Source of the DNA: Asterella californica | Lineage: Eukaryota; Streptophyta; Marchantiopsida; Marchantiales; Aytoniaceae | DNA: 64,000 bases | Direction of reading: 5' to 3' | Assembly (NCBI GenBank): GCA_036924285.1 | Contig: JAYKYS010000008.1 | Location: 12,385,001 to 12,449,000 of the forward strand | Made by a program: the position numbers and the translations under genes | Notes under the pieces: generated by a model | The model's database searches: none | Told to the model about the DNA's origin: nothing | What the model saw: the letters and a program-made list of their open reading frames with translations, nothing else | Part shown: piece after piece, positions 1-10,499 of the stretch | Numbering within the stretch: position 1 is the first letter of the stretch | How the letters are laid out: every line of letters begins with the position of its first letter

Positions 1-9
1 TCGGCAATC

Positions 10-19
10 TGGTGCTTCC
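10..19 (+). other. Candidate primer-binding site of element 1
   Basis: TGGTGCTTCC starts four bases after a CA dinucleotide that would end the 5' LTR. The same string occurs at 47215-47224 after a similar CGACA end, in front of a related gag. The TGG start fits pairing with a tRNA CCA end, but I could not assign the tRNA. Confidence 0.45.
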
Positions 20-76
20 ACTGAGAGCTCTTGGGGTGATTGATTGAGAAGGTTGAGTTCACTACAAGGAGAAGAG

Positions 77-1534
77 ATGGATCGCAAGAGTGCTGCTGCT
101 GCTACTTCTACGTCTGCTGCATCTACGTTTACTGCAGCTCCTTCTGTAGCACCAGCGGCTACAGCGACGTCTGCACCTGGTCTGGATACGGCTGAGATTC
201 TGAAGACACTTGCGGCCCTGGTCCAACAACATCCGATCATTGGAGGGGGTGAGTTGAAGTCTACCAAGGCTTTGCAAGCAATTGTGAATAGATGCGGTAG
301 ATTTGAAGGTAGAGATATTTCTAGATATCTGCGTGAATACAGAGGAGAGATGGAACTAGTTACAGTTACTGATGCTGAGATGATAGGGAGTTTCGAGTTA
401 GCTGTAATCCCTGAGTTGCGGGACCAAGTTAGGGATGTACAAAGAAGAAATCTAGGTGTCTGGATGAGTTTTGAGCGAATTCTTCGAGAGGAGTTTCTTG
501 AAGAAGATTCGGAGAGAGTCACTAGAAGAACGTTTCTAGACTGGGTTGAGCAGCAACCTGGTCGTATGATGAATCTGAATGAGATGCTGAGAGAGTTTGA
601 TCGGAGATACCGACAACTCTCAACTCTTGAGAGGATAACCTTAGATGCTAGGAAAATCGAGCTTTTCCTGCAAGCTACCGATGATGTTACGGCAGATCGG
701 TTATGCTTTATGTTGGCTGACCGATCGGCTGAAGGAGGAGTTACTACTGATTGGGGAAGAGTCGAGGATGCTGTTGCCGTACTAACGAGGCAGAGGAAGG
801 GAAGAGTGGCTGTGGGAGGACGTCCGCTTGCAGAAGTAATCACTCAACCTCGCACTGCTCCTCAAGTACAGCAACCTCCGGCTTTTGCTCCGGCTCCTAG
901 ACCTGTTGTCCCGACTGCAGTTCCTTTGATGCCAGTTGTGCCAGTTCCTGCACAGAGGGCACCGATTCAGAGACCTGCGGAGAATCATGGAAAACAGAAC
1001 CAGATCGAAGACCTGCATCGGCAGATGAGAGAATTGAAGGTGGAGCTAGCTGGTCTGCAGAGAGAGCAGCCACCGGCGCCTGCCACTGCACGTCCAGGAG
1101 GTGCTCCTGTTCGTAGATGTATCTGGTGTGACAGTCAAGATCATTTCCGAGGGGACTGTCAAGAGCTCACGGCTGCTCTGCGAGATGGTGTGGTTCGCTA
1201 CCAGAATGGTAGGCTGCACCTTTCTTCTACTGGAGAGCCGCTAAGCACGCAGTTTGGACGAGGAGGCATGAGGAGTCTACCTCAGATTACAGCTGCTGCA
1301 ACTGTACATGCATTGATGGCACCACCGGTAAATCCTGATGTATATGCCGGTCACATTGAAGTTTCTTCTAGTCCTACGTTGTTAGATAGGACTACTGAGA
1401 AGAAACCTGTTCAAGTTCCTTCTGAAGTACTGAAGAGAGGAGCTGAGACTATCCGTAGAGTCACAGGGTGGGGTGATCCTGTTGACGCTGCGTCTATCAA
1501 AGCATCCTTGGACGTGGATAGACACGTTCACTGA
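77..1534 (+). CDS. gag: Gag-like protein of element 1 (CCHC zinc knuckle)
   Basis: The structural nucleocapsid/capsid polyprotein of a Ty3-like element, about 485 aa from the ATG at 77. The frame is open to the left of 77, but no earlier ATG is seen. The Ala/Ser/Thr-rich N-terminus is followed by a charged helical region (about 75-250) that fits a retrotransposon capsid. A Pro-rich linker, a short coiled-coil stretch and a single knuckle C-x2-C-x4-H-x4-C (about residues 348-361) come next. A TGA at 1532 ends it, but the same frame continues open beyond, so the ancestral polyprotein was longer. A diverged copy of residues ~45-120 is found at 47.4-47.6 kb. Confidence 0.8.
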   Translation: MDRKSAAAATSTSAASTFTAAPSVAPAATATSAPGLDTAEILKTLAALVQQHPIIGGGELKSTKALQAIVNRCGRFEGRDISRYLREYRGEMELVTVTDAEMIGSFELAVIPELRDQVRDVQRRNLGVWMSFERILREEFLEEDSERVTRRTFLDWVEQQPGRMMNLNEMLREFDRRYRQLSTLERITLDARKIELFLQATDDVTADRLCFMLADRSAEGGVTTDWGRVEDAVAVLTRQRKGRVAVGGRPLAEVITQPRTAPQVQQPPAFAPAPRPVVPTAVPLMPVVPVPAQRAPIQRPAENHGKQNQIEDLHRQMRELKVELAGLQREQPPAPATARPGGAPVRRCIWCDSQDHFRGDCQELTAALRDGVVRYQNGRLHLSSTGEPLSTQFGRGGMRSLPQITAAATVHALMAPPVNPDVYAGHIEVSSSPTLLDRTTEKKPVQVPSEVLKRGAETIRRVTGWGDPVDAASIKASLDVDRHVH

Positions 1535-2190
1535 CAGGATGCTTCTGTGGAGGAGAAGAGGCGGCGAGAAGCCTCTGAAACTGATACTGGAGTTCCGGAG
1601 GAGGCTGGAGATAGACGGAGGGTCACAAGGAGACGAGCAGCTCTTCCTGAAGACATTCCTTCTACTTCTGCAGCTCCTCCACCTGCACCGGGTCCGATGG
1701 AGGACGTGCAGAGATCTCAGCAGGAGCCAACGACTGCTGGGAGACGGTTCACTGCCCAAGAGAAGGGGAAAGGACCGGCTTACAAGTTGGCAGCTGATAT
1801 TGAGACTTCAACTGATCTCAAGAGCATCTTGGAGCAGAGAATACTTGACGCGCGAATCGAGTTTTTTCTTCGAGAAGTTCTTGGTATTGCGAAGAGGGAG
1901 TTTCACGAGCTGATCATCGACATCATCAAGCGGAAGAGACAGGTGATGTCTGAACAAGTAGAAAGCCAGATGATAGAGATGGTAGGAGCTTCTGTTAATG
2001 ATGCAGAATTCGGCAAGGTGCATTTTCAGGAGGCTGATGATACAAAGTACCGGCAAGAAGCGTTGGTTGCTGGTACCAATACTGCTGAATTCGATGATGA
2101 TGAAGCTGGCGATGAGAGCCAGCTACTAATAGTGACTTCAAGAAGAGACACTGGGCTCGTGCTACGACGGCTACACGAGTTCGTCTCGGA
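1535..2190 (+). pseudogene. Gag-pol linker region of element 1, downstream of in-frame TGA
   Basis: This stretch continues the gag frame after one TGA (1532-1534). It encodes an Arg/Glu/Pro-rich segment, then a helical block (around 1790-1990, with repeated Ile/Leu/Phe and basic residues), then an acidic patch before the protease frame begins. It probably joins gag to protease in the intact polyprotein. Passing into the protease requires a -1 change of frame somewhere in 2116-2200, where both frames are open. This could be an indel or a frameshift site; no clear slippery heptamer was seen, so an indel is likelier. Confidence 0.6.
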
Positions 2191-2628
2191 AGTCTTGAAC
2201 CTGTTGTTGCTTTGGTTGATCACGGTTCAGAGATCAACATCATGTCACGGGAGGTGTACGAGAGAGGTCAGTGGCCTATCGAACCGAACCATGGTTGGGT
2301 GCTAAGAGCTGCAAACAACCAGAAGGGTGAGTTATACGGCGCTTGTCCTAACGTGAGGGTGAAGCTAGGTGATGTGGAGGTAGATCAGCACTTCTTCGTG
2401 CAGTCTTCTGCTTCGTATCCTGTAATTCTTGGTCAGCCTTATATCACGGCAGTTCGAATGGAGACCAAGGTGATGGACGATGGATCTCACTATGCTAGGA
2501 TCCGTAGTCCAGATGATAGACGTTCTGTGCAATTTCTCACCATTCGTACGAACCACGAACGAAGCCGACAAACCTTGAGAGATTCTCCTATCTGTAGGAG
2601 CAAGGGTTTTCAGAAACCACTCTTGTAG
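2116..2628 (+). pseudogene. pol: Aspartic protease domain of element 1
   Basis: Retropepsin-like protease that would process the polyprotein. It carries the active-site-like motif ALVDHGSEINIMS (Asp encoded near 2218), where His replaces the usual Ser/Thr of D-[ST]-G, and a downstream hydrophobic ILGQPY motif typical of gypsy proteases. The frame opens at 2116 and closes at 2626-2628. It is one frame away from both the upstream linker and the downstream RT, so it cannot be translated with them as it stands. The DHG variant is probably a family feature because the surrounding residues are well kept. Confidence 0.75.
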
Positions 2629-2663
2629 GCCGGGATACCAAGAGTGATGGATCTGATACTACT

Positions 2664-4046
2664 ATGATCCCGCTTGAGCAGCCTATGAGATCACAAGAGG
2701 CTGACAAAGAGGTTGCTCAAGATTCTGAAAACAGCTACACTGTACATAGTTGGAAATCTGGTTTGATGACTTTCAGTTCTGATGATTGGAGTGAGTTCAC
2801 GCGAGTAGAGGATCGGACTGAGAAGAGTAGAAGGAAGATGGAGAAGTATGCAGAAAATCTGCGCTGTACAGGAGTTCTGAGTGAAGATGAGATGATTTCT
2901 GGTATTTACGAGGAGTTTGTAGGTGTACAGTCTTTTGTTCGTTGGCTGGATGATGTAGATAGGTTGATGGAGCAGATGGGAGGAAGGGTGGTGATCCCTA
3001 TCCACTCTCGTAAAGTCTATGAGGAGGTTGTCTCGTGTTTACAATCTCGTCCTCATCCGAGACTGGAGAGTGGATGGAAGGATGCAATCTGCTGGTGTGG
3101 CTCTCGTGAAGAAGCAGAGGTTCACACCAAATACAAAACTGTAGCGAAGAAGGTGAAACCAGTGGCGACCCAGTTACCTGTTGATTCACAGCAGCAGATG
3201 GAGTTAGCGGCCACTGAGTCTGTACTGAGAGATCCTAAACAGATAGGACATGAGTTTACTCAAGAGACACTCGAGCAACTCCAGATAGGAGGGGGTGGCT
3301 TCTTGACTGAAGTGGAGAAACGAGCTTTTGAGCAGATGATAGTTAGCCATGGTAAGGCATTTTCTTTCTCAGTTGGAGAGATTGGTTGTGTGGATCCTAG
3401 TGTGATAGCTCCGATGGTTATCTTCACTGTTCCTCACGTACCTTGGGACTTGAAGCCGATTCCAGTCCCTCGTGCCTTGCTACCGAAGGTTATTGAGTTA
3501 CTGAAAGAGAGGATGCGGATGGGTATTCTTGAACCATCTATGGCTCCATACTCTAGCCGATGGTTCACGGTACCTAAGAAGACAGGAGCTTTACGCTTCA
3601 TCCAAGACTTACAGCCTGCTAACAACATCACAATTCGAAATGTTGGAACAGGACCTGTGGTTGATGAAGTAGCCGAGGCATTTGCTGGAAGATCTATCTA
3701 TTCTATTGGAGATCTGTTTTCAGGTTATGATCAGTTTCAGCTTGCTTTGGAGAGTAGAGACTTGACTACCATGCGTACACCTTCGGGGTTGATGCGGATG
3801 TGTACTCTTCCTCAGGGTGCGACAAATTCAGTAGCTCATATGCAAAACGTGATGCATAAGGTGTTACGAGAGTTTGTACCTGAGGTTACTATCCCATTTC
3901 TTGATGATATCCCCATGAAAGGCTGTCCGGTGGAGGACAAGGATGAAACTATGACTGTTGATGGTTGCAGAAAGTTCGTTGCAGATCACATTCGAGATGT
4001 GGAAAAGATTCTGATGCGCTTGGAAGAGGTACACCTCACTCTGTGA
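2664..4046 (+). pseudogene. pol: Reverse transcriptase of element 1
   Basis: Roughly 460 codons. The N-terminal half is a variable linker. The RT begins near residue 260 with the fingers motif PKVIELLKERMRMGILEPS, then WFTVPKKTGALRFIQDL, then LFSGYDQFQLAL (palm motif A), LPQGATNS (motif B) and FLDDI near residue 411 (the YxDD box, here FLDD). A TGA at 4044-4046 cuts it between the palm and the connection region. Coding continues in the same frame directly after, so a sense codon (probably CGA) was likely lost. It is inactive unless read through. Confidence 0.88.
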
Positions 4047-5921
4047 GGTACCAAATCTCGTTTTGGAATGTCAGAGATTGTGGTGGTGGGTCACTTATGC
4101 GGTACTTTTGGAAGACGGCCGAATCCAGAGAAGGTAGATGCTATAGCAAAGATAGCAGACTGTACCAACATCACTGAGGTTCGACGATTCTTAGGAGCTT
4201 GTGTGTTCTTTCGTGTGAGTATTCCTCATTATGCACACATTGCCGAGCCTCTGTATGCACTTCTGAGAAAAGGGAAGAGGTTTACTAGACGGCGAGAACA
4301 TCACGAGACGATGGAGCAGCTGAAGGAGATTTTGAAGTCTCCACCTATACTAAGGAGACTTAGCTACGAGAGCGGAAGACCTATCATACTGATTGTTGAC
4401 ACGAGTCCAAAGGCGATTGGATGGGCAGTTGGTCAAGAAGATGCAGAAGGTGTGCAGTTTGTTTCAAGGTTTGGAGCTCGGATCTTAACAGATAGACAAC
4501 GTAACTATCCTCAAGTGAAGCGTGAATTGTGGGGAGCTGTTACTACTATGAAGGTAGATCATGAGTTCTTGATAGGAGCTCGTGTGATACTAGAAACAGA
4601 CTGTTTACCTTTGCTCGGTATGATAGCAAACTGTAATACTCCAGACATAGCAATGCTACGATGGATTGCTTATATCCGGAGTATGAACCCTGAGCTGAAG
4701 CATATAGCAGGAAAGGATAATCCTGTTGCAGACATGTTATCTAGGGCTTGTTATACAGATGAAGAAGAGATGATTACTGAAGTCGAAGATGAAGAGAAGA
4801 GAGACGTTTGGTGCCAAGTTGGTCAGCAGACTTCAGACTTGGAACCACTGCCATTCTACGAGGAGTTCTACACGGAAAAGTTCCACGGTATCGACTATTA
4901 TCTGAGTTTATTATGCAGAAGAGAAGGATGGAGTGATGCAGAGTTTAAGGAGATCAGACGAAAGGCGTACGGCTATCTTCTACGTGAAGGTTATCTGTGG
5001 AAACGTCCGAAGAGAAGAGATGGGATGCTGGCTAGAGTGGTGGATGATCAACCGACGAAGCTGAATCTGCTTAAGGAGTTTCATGATACCTTGTGGGCTG
5101 GACACCGCGGAGTCTGGGCTACCTACACGAAGATGAAGGAGCGATATTGGTGGAAGGGTTTGTATCAAGATGTAGTGGATTTTGTTGGGTCGTGTCTGCA
5201 CTGCCAGTTCTACTCTAAAGTCCGTTACAGAGATGGACTCGTATCTACCTACCCACCTAGTATTCATTTTTCGTGGGTCCTTGATCTTGTGATGATGCCA
5301 CCGAGACTGTGGGGGATGCACTACTTGGTGTTAGCTCGGGAAGATCTCTCCAACTACGTGGAAGGGCGAGCACTACGAACGAAGACTACAGAGAACATAT
5401 GTAGATTCGTGCTGGAAGATATTATCTGTCGTTATGGATCTGTTGGAAGACTACGAGAAGATAGGGGCGAGCTGAGAGGTGCAGAAGCGAAGGAGTTCTT
5501 TGCTCGTTATGGAGTAAAGCTTCGACTTACTACTGCCATGAATCCAGAGGGCATTGGTAAGAGTGAACGAGGACATCCTTCTATTGTTCACGCTTTAGTA
5601 AAAGCATGTGATGGTAGGCCTAGAGAATGGCCGAGACTACTTCCATTTATTTTATGGGCTGATAGAACTACACACTGTACCACGACTGGCTATATGCCGG
5701 TTGAGCTTATGTTGGGGCAGAAACCGATCATGCCTGCTGAGGAGGACTTTCCTACGTGGGCTACGCTACAGTGGGAAGATGGTATAGATCATACTTCACT
5801 CCTTGCTTTACGAACTAGGCAGTTGGAGCGAAGGGAGGAGGATCTTGCTGAAGCGCAAGAGAAGCTGAAGGTGGCTCGAGTCAGAAACAAAGAGCGTTTC
5901 GACAAGACTCACCGACTATGA
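4047..5921 (+). pseudogene. pol: RNase H and integrase of element 1
   Basis: Continuation of the RT frame. RNase H residues are visible: IVDTS (about residue 109 counting from 4068), the RELWG Glu, ETDC (about 175) and DMLSR. Integrase follows with an HHCC zinc module (EFHDTLWAGH near 338, CLHC near 375) and a DDE core: Asp in LDLVMMP (about 405), Asp in REDRGE (about 464) and Glu in PEGIGKSE (about 493). The fold is complete and catalytic residues are kept, so decay is recent or slow. A TGA at 5919-5921 separates the core from its C-terminal tail. Confidence 0.88.
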
Positions 5922-6263
5922 CCAAAACCAATACGTGTTGGTGATTGGGTTTTGGTGTATGATAGCACGCTGGAGAACCAGCATTCTACACTACATGAGT
6001 TCTCGCGAAGATGGTTCGGGCCTTATGTTATGTTAGATGTATACGAGAATGCCACTTATAGTTTACGTGAGTTAGATGGTACTCCTTTGAAACTATCTGT
6101 GGCCGGCAAGCGAGTGAAGTTGTTCAAACGACGTGGAGGGTCAGTAGATTTGTTCAACTTTCTAGAGTCTGAGCAGAGGATGCCAAGAGATGAAGACGAC
6201 TCGGCTAATGAAGAGGTTGAGGCGGACGAGAGCGATGATGATGAAGAGTATACAGAAGGATGA
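5922..6263 (+). pseudogene. pol: Integrase C-terminal domain and acidic tail of element 1
   Basis: In frame with the integrase core after the TGA at 5919. It begins with IRVGDWVLVYD, the SH3-like gypsy integrase C-terminal fold (the GD-W/Y-V-V/L motif), then RRWFGPYVM and LRELDGTPL. The tail is very acidic (Asp/Glu repeats) and ends in TGA at 6261-6263. No chromodomain was seen, so this element is not a chromovirus of the 51-62 kb type. Confidence 0.75.
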
Positions 6264-6293
6264 AGAGGTTGGTCCATGCCAGAGGATGTGCAG

Positions 6294-6309
6294 GTTTGGA
6301 GGGGGTGGA
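6294..6309 (+). other. Polypurine tract of element 1
   Basis: A G-rich purine run (TTTGGAGGGGGTGGA) lies directly before TGTCGTGATG and shortly after the last pol codon. This is the expected place for the plus-strand primer next to the 3' LTR. Confidence 0.6.
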
Positions 6310-7639
6310 TGTCGTGATGTGAATCATTTTACATTGTAAATAATTCACCTCTCTGTCAAGCGTTAGTCTCTCTGAGTGAAATTAGAACCTCGGAGAAGTC
6401 GACACTGGAGGATGTTATATATTTTTGAGTCTTAGTAGGTTGATTACCATGTAGATGGAGTTAAGGTCATGGGTTGTAATTACATGTCGCCCATGCATGC
6501 TTCCTAGCGAGGTCAGGTTATCTTTCGGGATTATGTGTCGTTTTACATGTCTTCGCATGTAGTTTAGGGTCTATGCTGGCACTTTAGGGGCTTGACGTGG
6601 TAGCTTATGTGCAAAATTAAGTCACCACGTGGTTTGGGACACAAAAGGACAGGGGAGTGAAGCTATGAACTCCCATTGGTCCAATTTTGTCTTTGTGTAC
6701 TGCTAAACTTAATAGTAGGGGTCTTAAGAGGAGTTCGAGCATTTGGTGAGGGGACTTCGAAACCTGAGAGCACAGGGAGATAGGGTACGTCGTGCCAAGC
6801 ACTGTCAGCGAAATTTTTGATCGATTTGGAGCAATAAAGAAGGAGTTATGGCTGATTGAAGTTCGATTTGTGCCAGAATTGCAGCACTTCTGTTGATTTT
6901 GGGGTTTTCGGTGTCAATCGCAGTAGATTTGAGAAAATCGCTTCAAACCTTCGAGGTCTCGTTCATTGGCAGCAGGACTACGACTGTCCCCAAATTTTCA
7001 TGTCAGTTGAAATTGTGAGTAATTCAGGGCGACCGCTGAAGCAGAGGGGGTCCGAAAAACTCTCAATCTAGAGCACCAACTTCAGAGAGCGAGATCTGGA
7101 GTTCTGTGTACAATCAGGAAGCTCAACTTCACAGGAGTGTTCAGCAAGCTGTTTACTGCAAATCCTGTAAGAATCTTCGAAAGTGATCGAGCCAATTCTC
7201 TGTTCTAGGTCGAAATAGCTGTCTGGGTACCAAAAATTACCGTAATTTCTCTACTCAGAACGTTTTTGTCCATATCTCGACACTCTGATTTGATCTCAAG
7301 CTGAAACTTCGTGTGTATGGTCAGTAGGGCCTCACTTACATGTAGGAGGAGTTCTGAAGCCTGAACCATTGTATGTTTCTGATTCTGGACTGTTAAAGTT
7401 CGCTGTCTGACCTTATTACTGCTAGTCTGATCTGATTTTCGCTTCCTGAACCTACTGGAGGGTCAATTCGACCTGAGTGAGTGTTTATAGTGTTTCCTTA
7501 TGATCTGAGGCCTACCTCTGTATAGTAAGAAACCCATAGCCTGAAGTCCAACGCTTCCCTGAGTAGATCAAACACAGCCTTCAAGATCATATCACAGCTA
7601 GAAGGTTCCGCCCTTCCCAGGAAAACTCTCAACTCGACA
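6310..7639 (+). repeat. 3' LTR of element 1 (about 1.33 kb)
   Basis: Starts TGTCGTGATG after the purine tract and ends ..CTCGACA. The CA end matches the CA at 5-6 of the window and the CGACA at 47208-47212, each of which precedes a TGGTGCTTCC primer-site candidate. An alternative start is the TGATGTG at 6315. It contains no long ORF. Confidence 0.6.
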
Positions 7640-7641
7640 AC

Positions 7642-8750
7642 ATGGTGAAGAAATTTTTGGTGGACCTACAGACCAAAAAGCGACCCCCTGGCGGTGTGGA
7701 AGACGCTGAAGTGGTTGCTGACTTGGAGCTCTTGACCAAGCGCCATTTGGTGGCTTGGCTTCGTCTTCAAGGAGCTCCGATAGTTGGTAACAAGCCGGTG
7801 TTAGTTCAACGAGTGACACAACTTAGGCATCTAGAGGAGGGAGGCTCGATGCGATCTCGGCGTTTGATGTACCCGAGCTATCTGAGCACGGTATTGCTGA
7901 CAAGCTGAAGGGCTGGATTTATACTTGTTGTCAACTGAATGCACGGAGAACCGTTGGTCTTGATGGTCGTTATGCTCAAGAGGAGGATGATTGCTCTACC
8001 TTGTGTTTGGACATTAGGAATGCAGCAGATCATTGGACAGGGGATCATATATCTTGTCTCATCTTACAACGGATGACAAGAACATAAAGACCTTGCTGCG
8101 ATGGTTAAAGACCTTGCTGCGATGGTTACGACTTGAACCGGCCAGCACTTGACAAGTACTACGAGAAGAGTAAGTTTACTTCTCTTTGAAATGATAACTC
8201 GTTTTCATAAATAGATATATGATGTTTGCGCTAAATACTAATTGTTCTACTGTAGATTCTCTGACGCATATTGTCATGACGGCTTTTCTTCAACGGGCCA
8301 TAATGCCTGCTAAGATGCGGTTCTACACACGAGCGCAAGAGAACTACATGTCTGAGACTTTCAACTCTGTAATATGTAAGTTTGCTACTAAGAGGATTCA
8401 CTTCCAAAAAACTCATGAGGCGCGACTTGCTGCATGCGCCATGGATTGGAATAAGAACATAGTTCGAGAGCCCATCAAGATTTATGAGCATCGACCACAA
8501 CACACATCGGTACGACATAGAACATCCACAACTCGGGTGTTACCATCTCGGACTATCGTGTGGAAGACCGCACTAAGAGAAAGACTGTTCGGTGCCCGTT
8601 CATCAACTTGACAAGTAAGTTATTCTTGGTCTTTAGTCTCAGAGTAATCCTCCTCTGATAATTCGTCATAAAATATTTCTAACCTTGAGATTATGTTTGG
8701 AACGTGCAGGCAGATATGGAACGAGGAGAAGTCATTGGTCATACGTGATT
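7642..8750 (+). pseudogene. Broken SAP-domain / transposase-like gene
   Basis: The first block (7642-7850) encodes a SAP-like DNA-binding helix-extended-helix motif, including LTKRHLVAWLRLQGAPIVGN and then VLVQRV. After a +1 frame change at about 7850, an open stretch to about 8090 encodes a Trp/Cys-rich region (KLKGWIYTCC..., NAADHWTGDH). A plausible intron (GTAAG at 8171, acceptor ..CTACTGTAG ending at about 8254) leads to a last exon (8255-8611) with MSETFNSVICKFATKRIHF and RLAACAMDWNKN. This order resembles uncharacterised transposase-derived SAP proteins known from animals and plants, where a SE-x-FN...KRIHF block precedes a DWNxN block. The ATG sits two bases after the element 1 LTR, so element 1 probably cut into this gene. 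Assignment is by recognition of motifs only. Confidence 0.5.
8086..8127 (+). repeat. 21-bp tandem duplication inside the SAP pseudogene
   Basis: AAAGACCTTGCTGCGATGGTT occurs twice in a row (8086-8106, 8107-8127). The unit is 21 bp, so it keeps frame. Confidence 0.9.
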
Positions 8751-8965
8751 ATCTTCTATTTTTGAAACTGCAAAGTTATCCATTCTGGTTTTTAATAAAT
8801 CTCTTTTGTTTTTGGAGTATTTCTGGAGTATTTTTAAGGAATGGCTGTATGGTTTTTGAGTATGTTTTGAGTAATTTTTCAAATTATTTTCTTTCCTCTA
8901 CCCGCTCGAGGCTTCCTTTCGACTGTCTATACCAGTTTCCGAACTTGATTTCGAAACATTGAAGA

Positions 8966-9200
8966 ACCTGTTCTCGAAACAGGTTTTGAAAACCTGTTAT
9001 TCAAAACCTGTTTCCCAAACAGGTTTTCAAAACCTGTTACCCAATCAGGTTTAGTAAACCTGATTTCGACAGGTTTTCAAAACTTGTTCTCGACAGGTTT
9101 CAAGAACCGAAGTTCCCAAACAGGTTTTGAATACCGAAAAGAGGTTACTGCTCGGAAGTAAACCTGTTCGAGTCCTGGATTTTCAAACCTGTCTAAAATC
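8966..9200. repeat. Cluster of AAACAGGTTT / AAACCTGTTT palindromic repeats
   Basis: About a dozen copies of CAGGTT or its complement AACCTG lie within 235 bp, several as near-perfect palindromes such as AACAGGTTTTCAAAACCTGTT, in both orientations. No coding is seen. They lie just downstream of the transposase-like pseudogene and could be subterminal repeats of a DNA transposon or binding sites for its product. This is inference. Confidence 0.75.
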
Positions 9201-9421
9201 TATACAAACAATTGAAATATTTTTCAAATGAGTACTTCTGGGAGGAGTTGAATCTCCTAAACTGGAACCGGTTCCAGCATAAGTTCCTTCCTCCCTCGCC
9301 ATTGACACCTACTATCAATGGGTCTTAGGGAGGAGGAGGCCTATTGCCCACAAAAACACAACACACACAGAACTATTGCCGAAACAAACTCACAAAAATA
9401 CTGCAAATCATGGTACAAAAT

Positions 9422-9739
9422 CTATATGTGATTCTCTAGGCCACTCCCAAGTGGTCTGAACCGCTGACTGAAGATAATCTGGAAAGGCAGTACGCTCAAC
9501 ATAACCAACTGTTTTGGAAGTTGCTTATAAACAGAAAAGCATTTTTGCTTCATTTCAGTCTCTGCAAACAAATGTGCTGCACAAAGTATTAGCTCCTTCA
9601 CATCGAAGTCCTGCTCTACAGCAAACTTATCGCAAGCTGTGCAAAACTCAGGAAACTTCACTCGCAACTTATCCACAAAGACGAATTTCCACCTTCTGAT
9701 CCTCTCGCCATCCTCTGTACTAGGCCATGAGAACTCCAC
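9422..9739 (-). CDS. Unrecognised 105-aa ORF
   Basis: A minus-strand ORF with normal amino-acid composition (WKFVFVDKLRVKFPEF, CTACDKFAVEQDFDVKEL). I do not recognise it. There is no signal peptide or membrane segment. It could be one exon of a larger gene or a chance ORF. Splice partners upstream were not identified. Confidence 0.2.
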   Translation of the reverse strand: MEFSWPSTEDGERIRRWKFVFVDKLRVKFPEFCTACDKFAVEQDFDVKELILCAAHLFAETEMKQKCFSVYKQLPKQLVMLSVLPFQIIFSQRFRPLGSGLENHI

Positions 9740-10384
9740 ACGTCCTCAAGAAGCACTTCGAGACGCGGAGGATTCCAGAGGTCTTGTGAGGAGACTCTCT
9801 GTGACATGGGACCTGATCGACTGCGGCTGGCCATGGTGGAAATGAAAGAAACGAGAAGCAGTAGTGCCAGAACACCGGAGAAACAGTACAGACAGAACAC
9901 CAGCGATACAGTACAGCCAGAGAAACAACAAATAGGGAGAGGACAAGGTACCCGGAGCGATGTCAAAAGAGAGCCAAGAGCCAAGATGGCTAAAATCGAG
10001 CCAAAATCGAAGCTTATTTTTGATAGCCCGTGCCTGCAGTGAAAAACCGGAGACCAGTAACCGCGAGATGAAAACCGGACTGAAATATAGCTCTCGTAGA
10101 AACAACCCGAAGTCGCAGGCTGCAGCGAGCAGCCACGGATCGAGAAAACCGCACAAAGTCACGAAGTCGACAATGACAAAGAAAGGATCGAGGCAGATAT
10201 GGACGCAGTAACCGTCAGATGAGAAGCGTAGCGAGAAACAGCCACAGCACAAACAAAACGAAGTCACCGGCCAGATGAGAAAACCAGTGAGAAATATCCG
10301 CCAGATGATCAATCCGCCAGATGAGAAAACCTGTTCGGAAAATAACCCCCAGCAACCCGAAGTCGCAGACTGCAGCCTGTCAAG

Positions 10385-10495
10385 CTTGGATCGGAGCCTA
10401 GCAAAAAGTCACGAATATGACAACGACAACGATAAAAATCCTTGGATCGGAGCCTGGCAAAAAGTCACAAAAATGATAACGACAACGACAAAGAT
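10385..10495 (+). repeat. 56-bp tandem repeat
   Basis: Two adjacent diverged units (10385-10440, 10441-10495) each begin CTTGGATCGGAGCCT and end in a GACAACGACAACGA-type run. The surrounding 9.9-10.5 kb also holds scattered copies of CAGATGAGAAAACC, so this is low-complexity duplicated DNA with no convincing gene. Confidence 0.75.
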
Positions 10496-10499
10496 CGCA

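Larger units (their letters stand above)
1..7639 (+). mobile_element. Ty3/gypsy-like LTR retrotransposon (element 1), 5' LTR outside window
   Basis: The internal region reads gag, protease, RT, RNase H, integrase, which is the Ty3/gypsy (Metaviridae) order with integrase last. The first six bases (ending CA) look like the tail of a 5' LTR, followed by a primer-site candidate at 10-19. A purine tract at 6294-6309 precedes the 3' LTR. The element is dead: three in-frame TGA codons (1532, 4044, 5919) and two frame changes (near 2116-2200 and 2560-2660) break the reading frame. A degenerate relative of its gag lies at 47215-47640. The target duplication cannot be read because the left flank is outside the window. 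Confidence 0.9.

Noticed and set aside
1382..1759. Antisense frames across element 1 gag
   Set aside because: Serine/arginine-rich shadows of the plus-strand coding sequence.
8966..9200. CRISPR-like regularly spaced repeats
   Set aside because: Repeats are palindromic, irregularly spaced and eukaryotic in context; no spacers or cas genes.
9746..10312. 188-codon minus-strand frame rich in Phe, Leu and Cys
   Set aside because: Lies across duplicated low-complexity DNA (CAGATGAGAAAACC words); membrane-like composition is likely a by-product.
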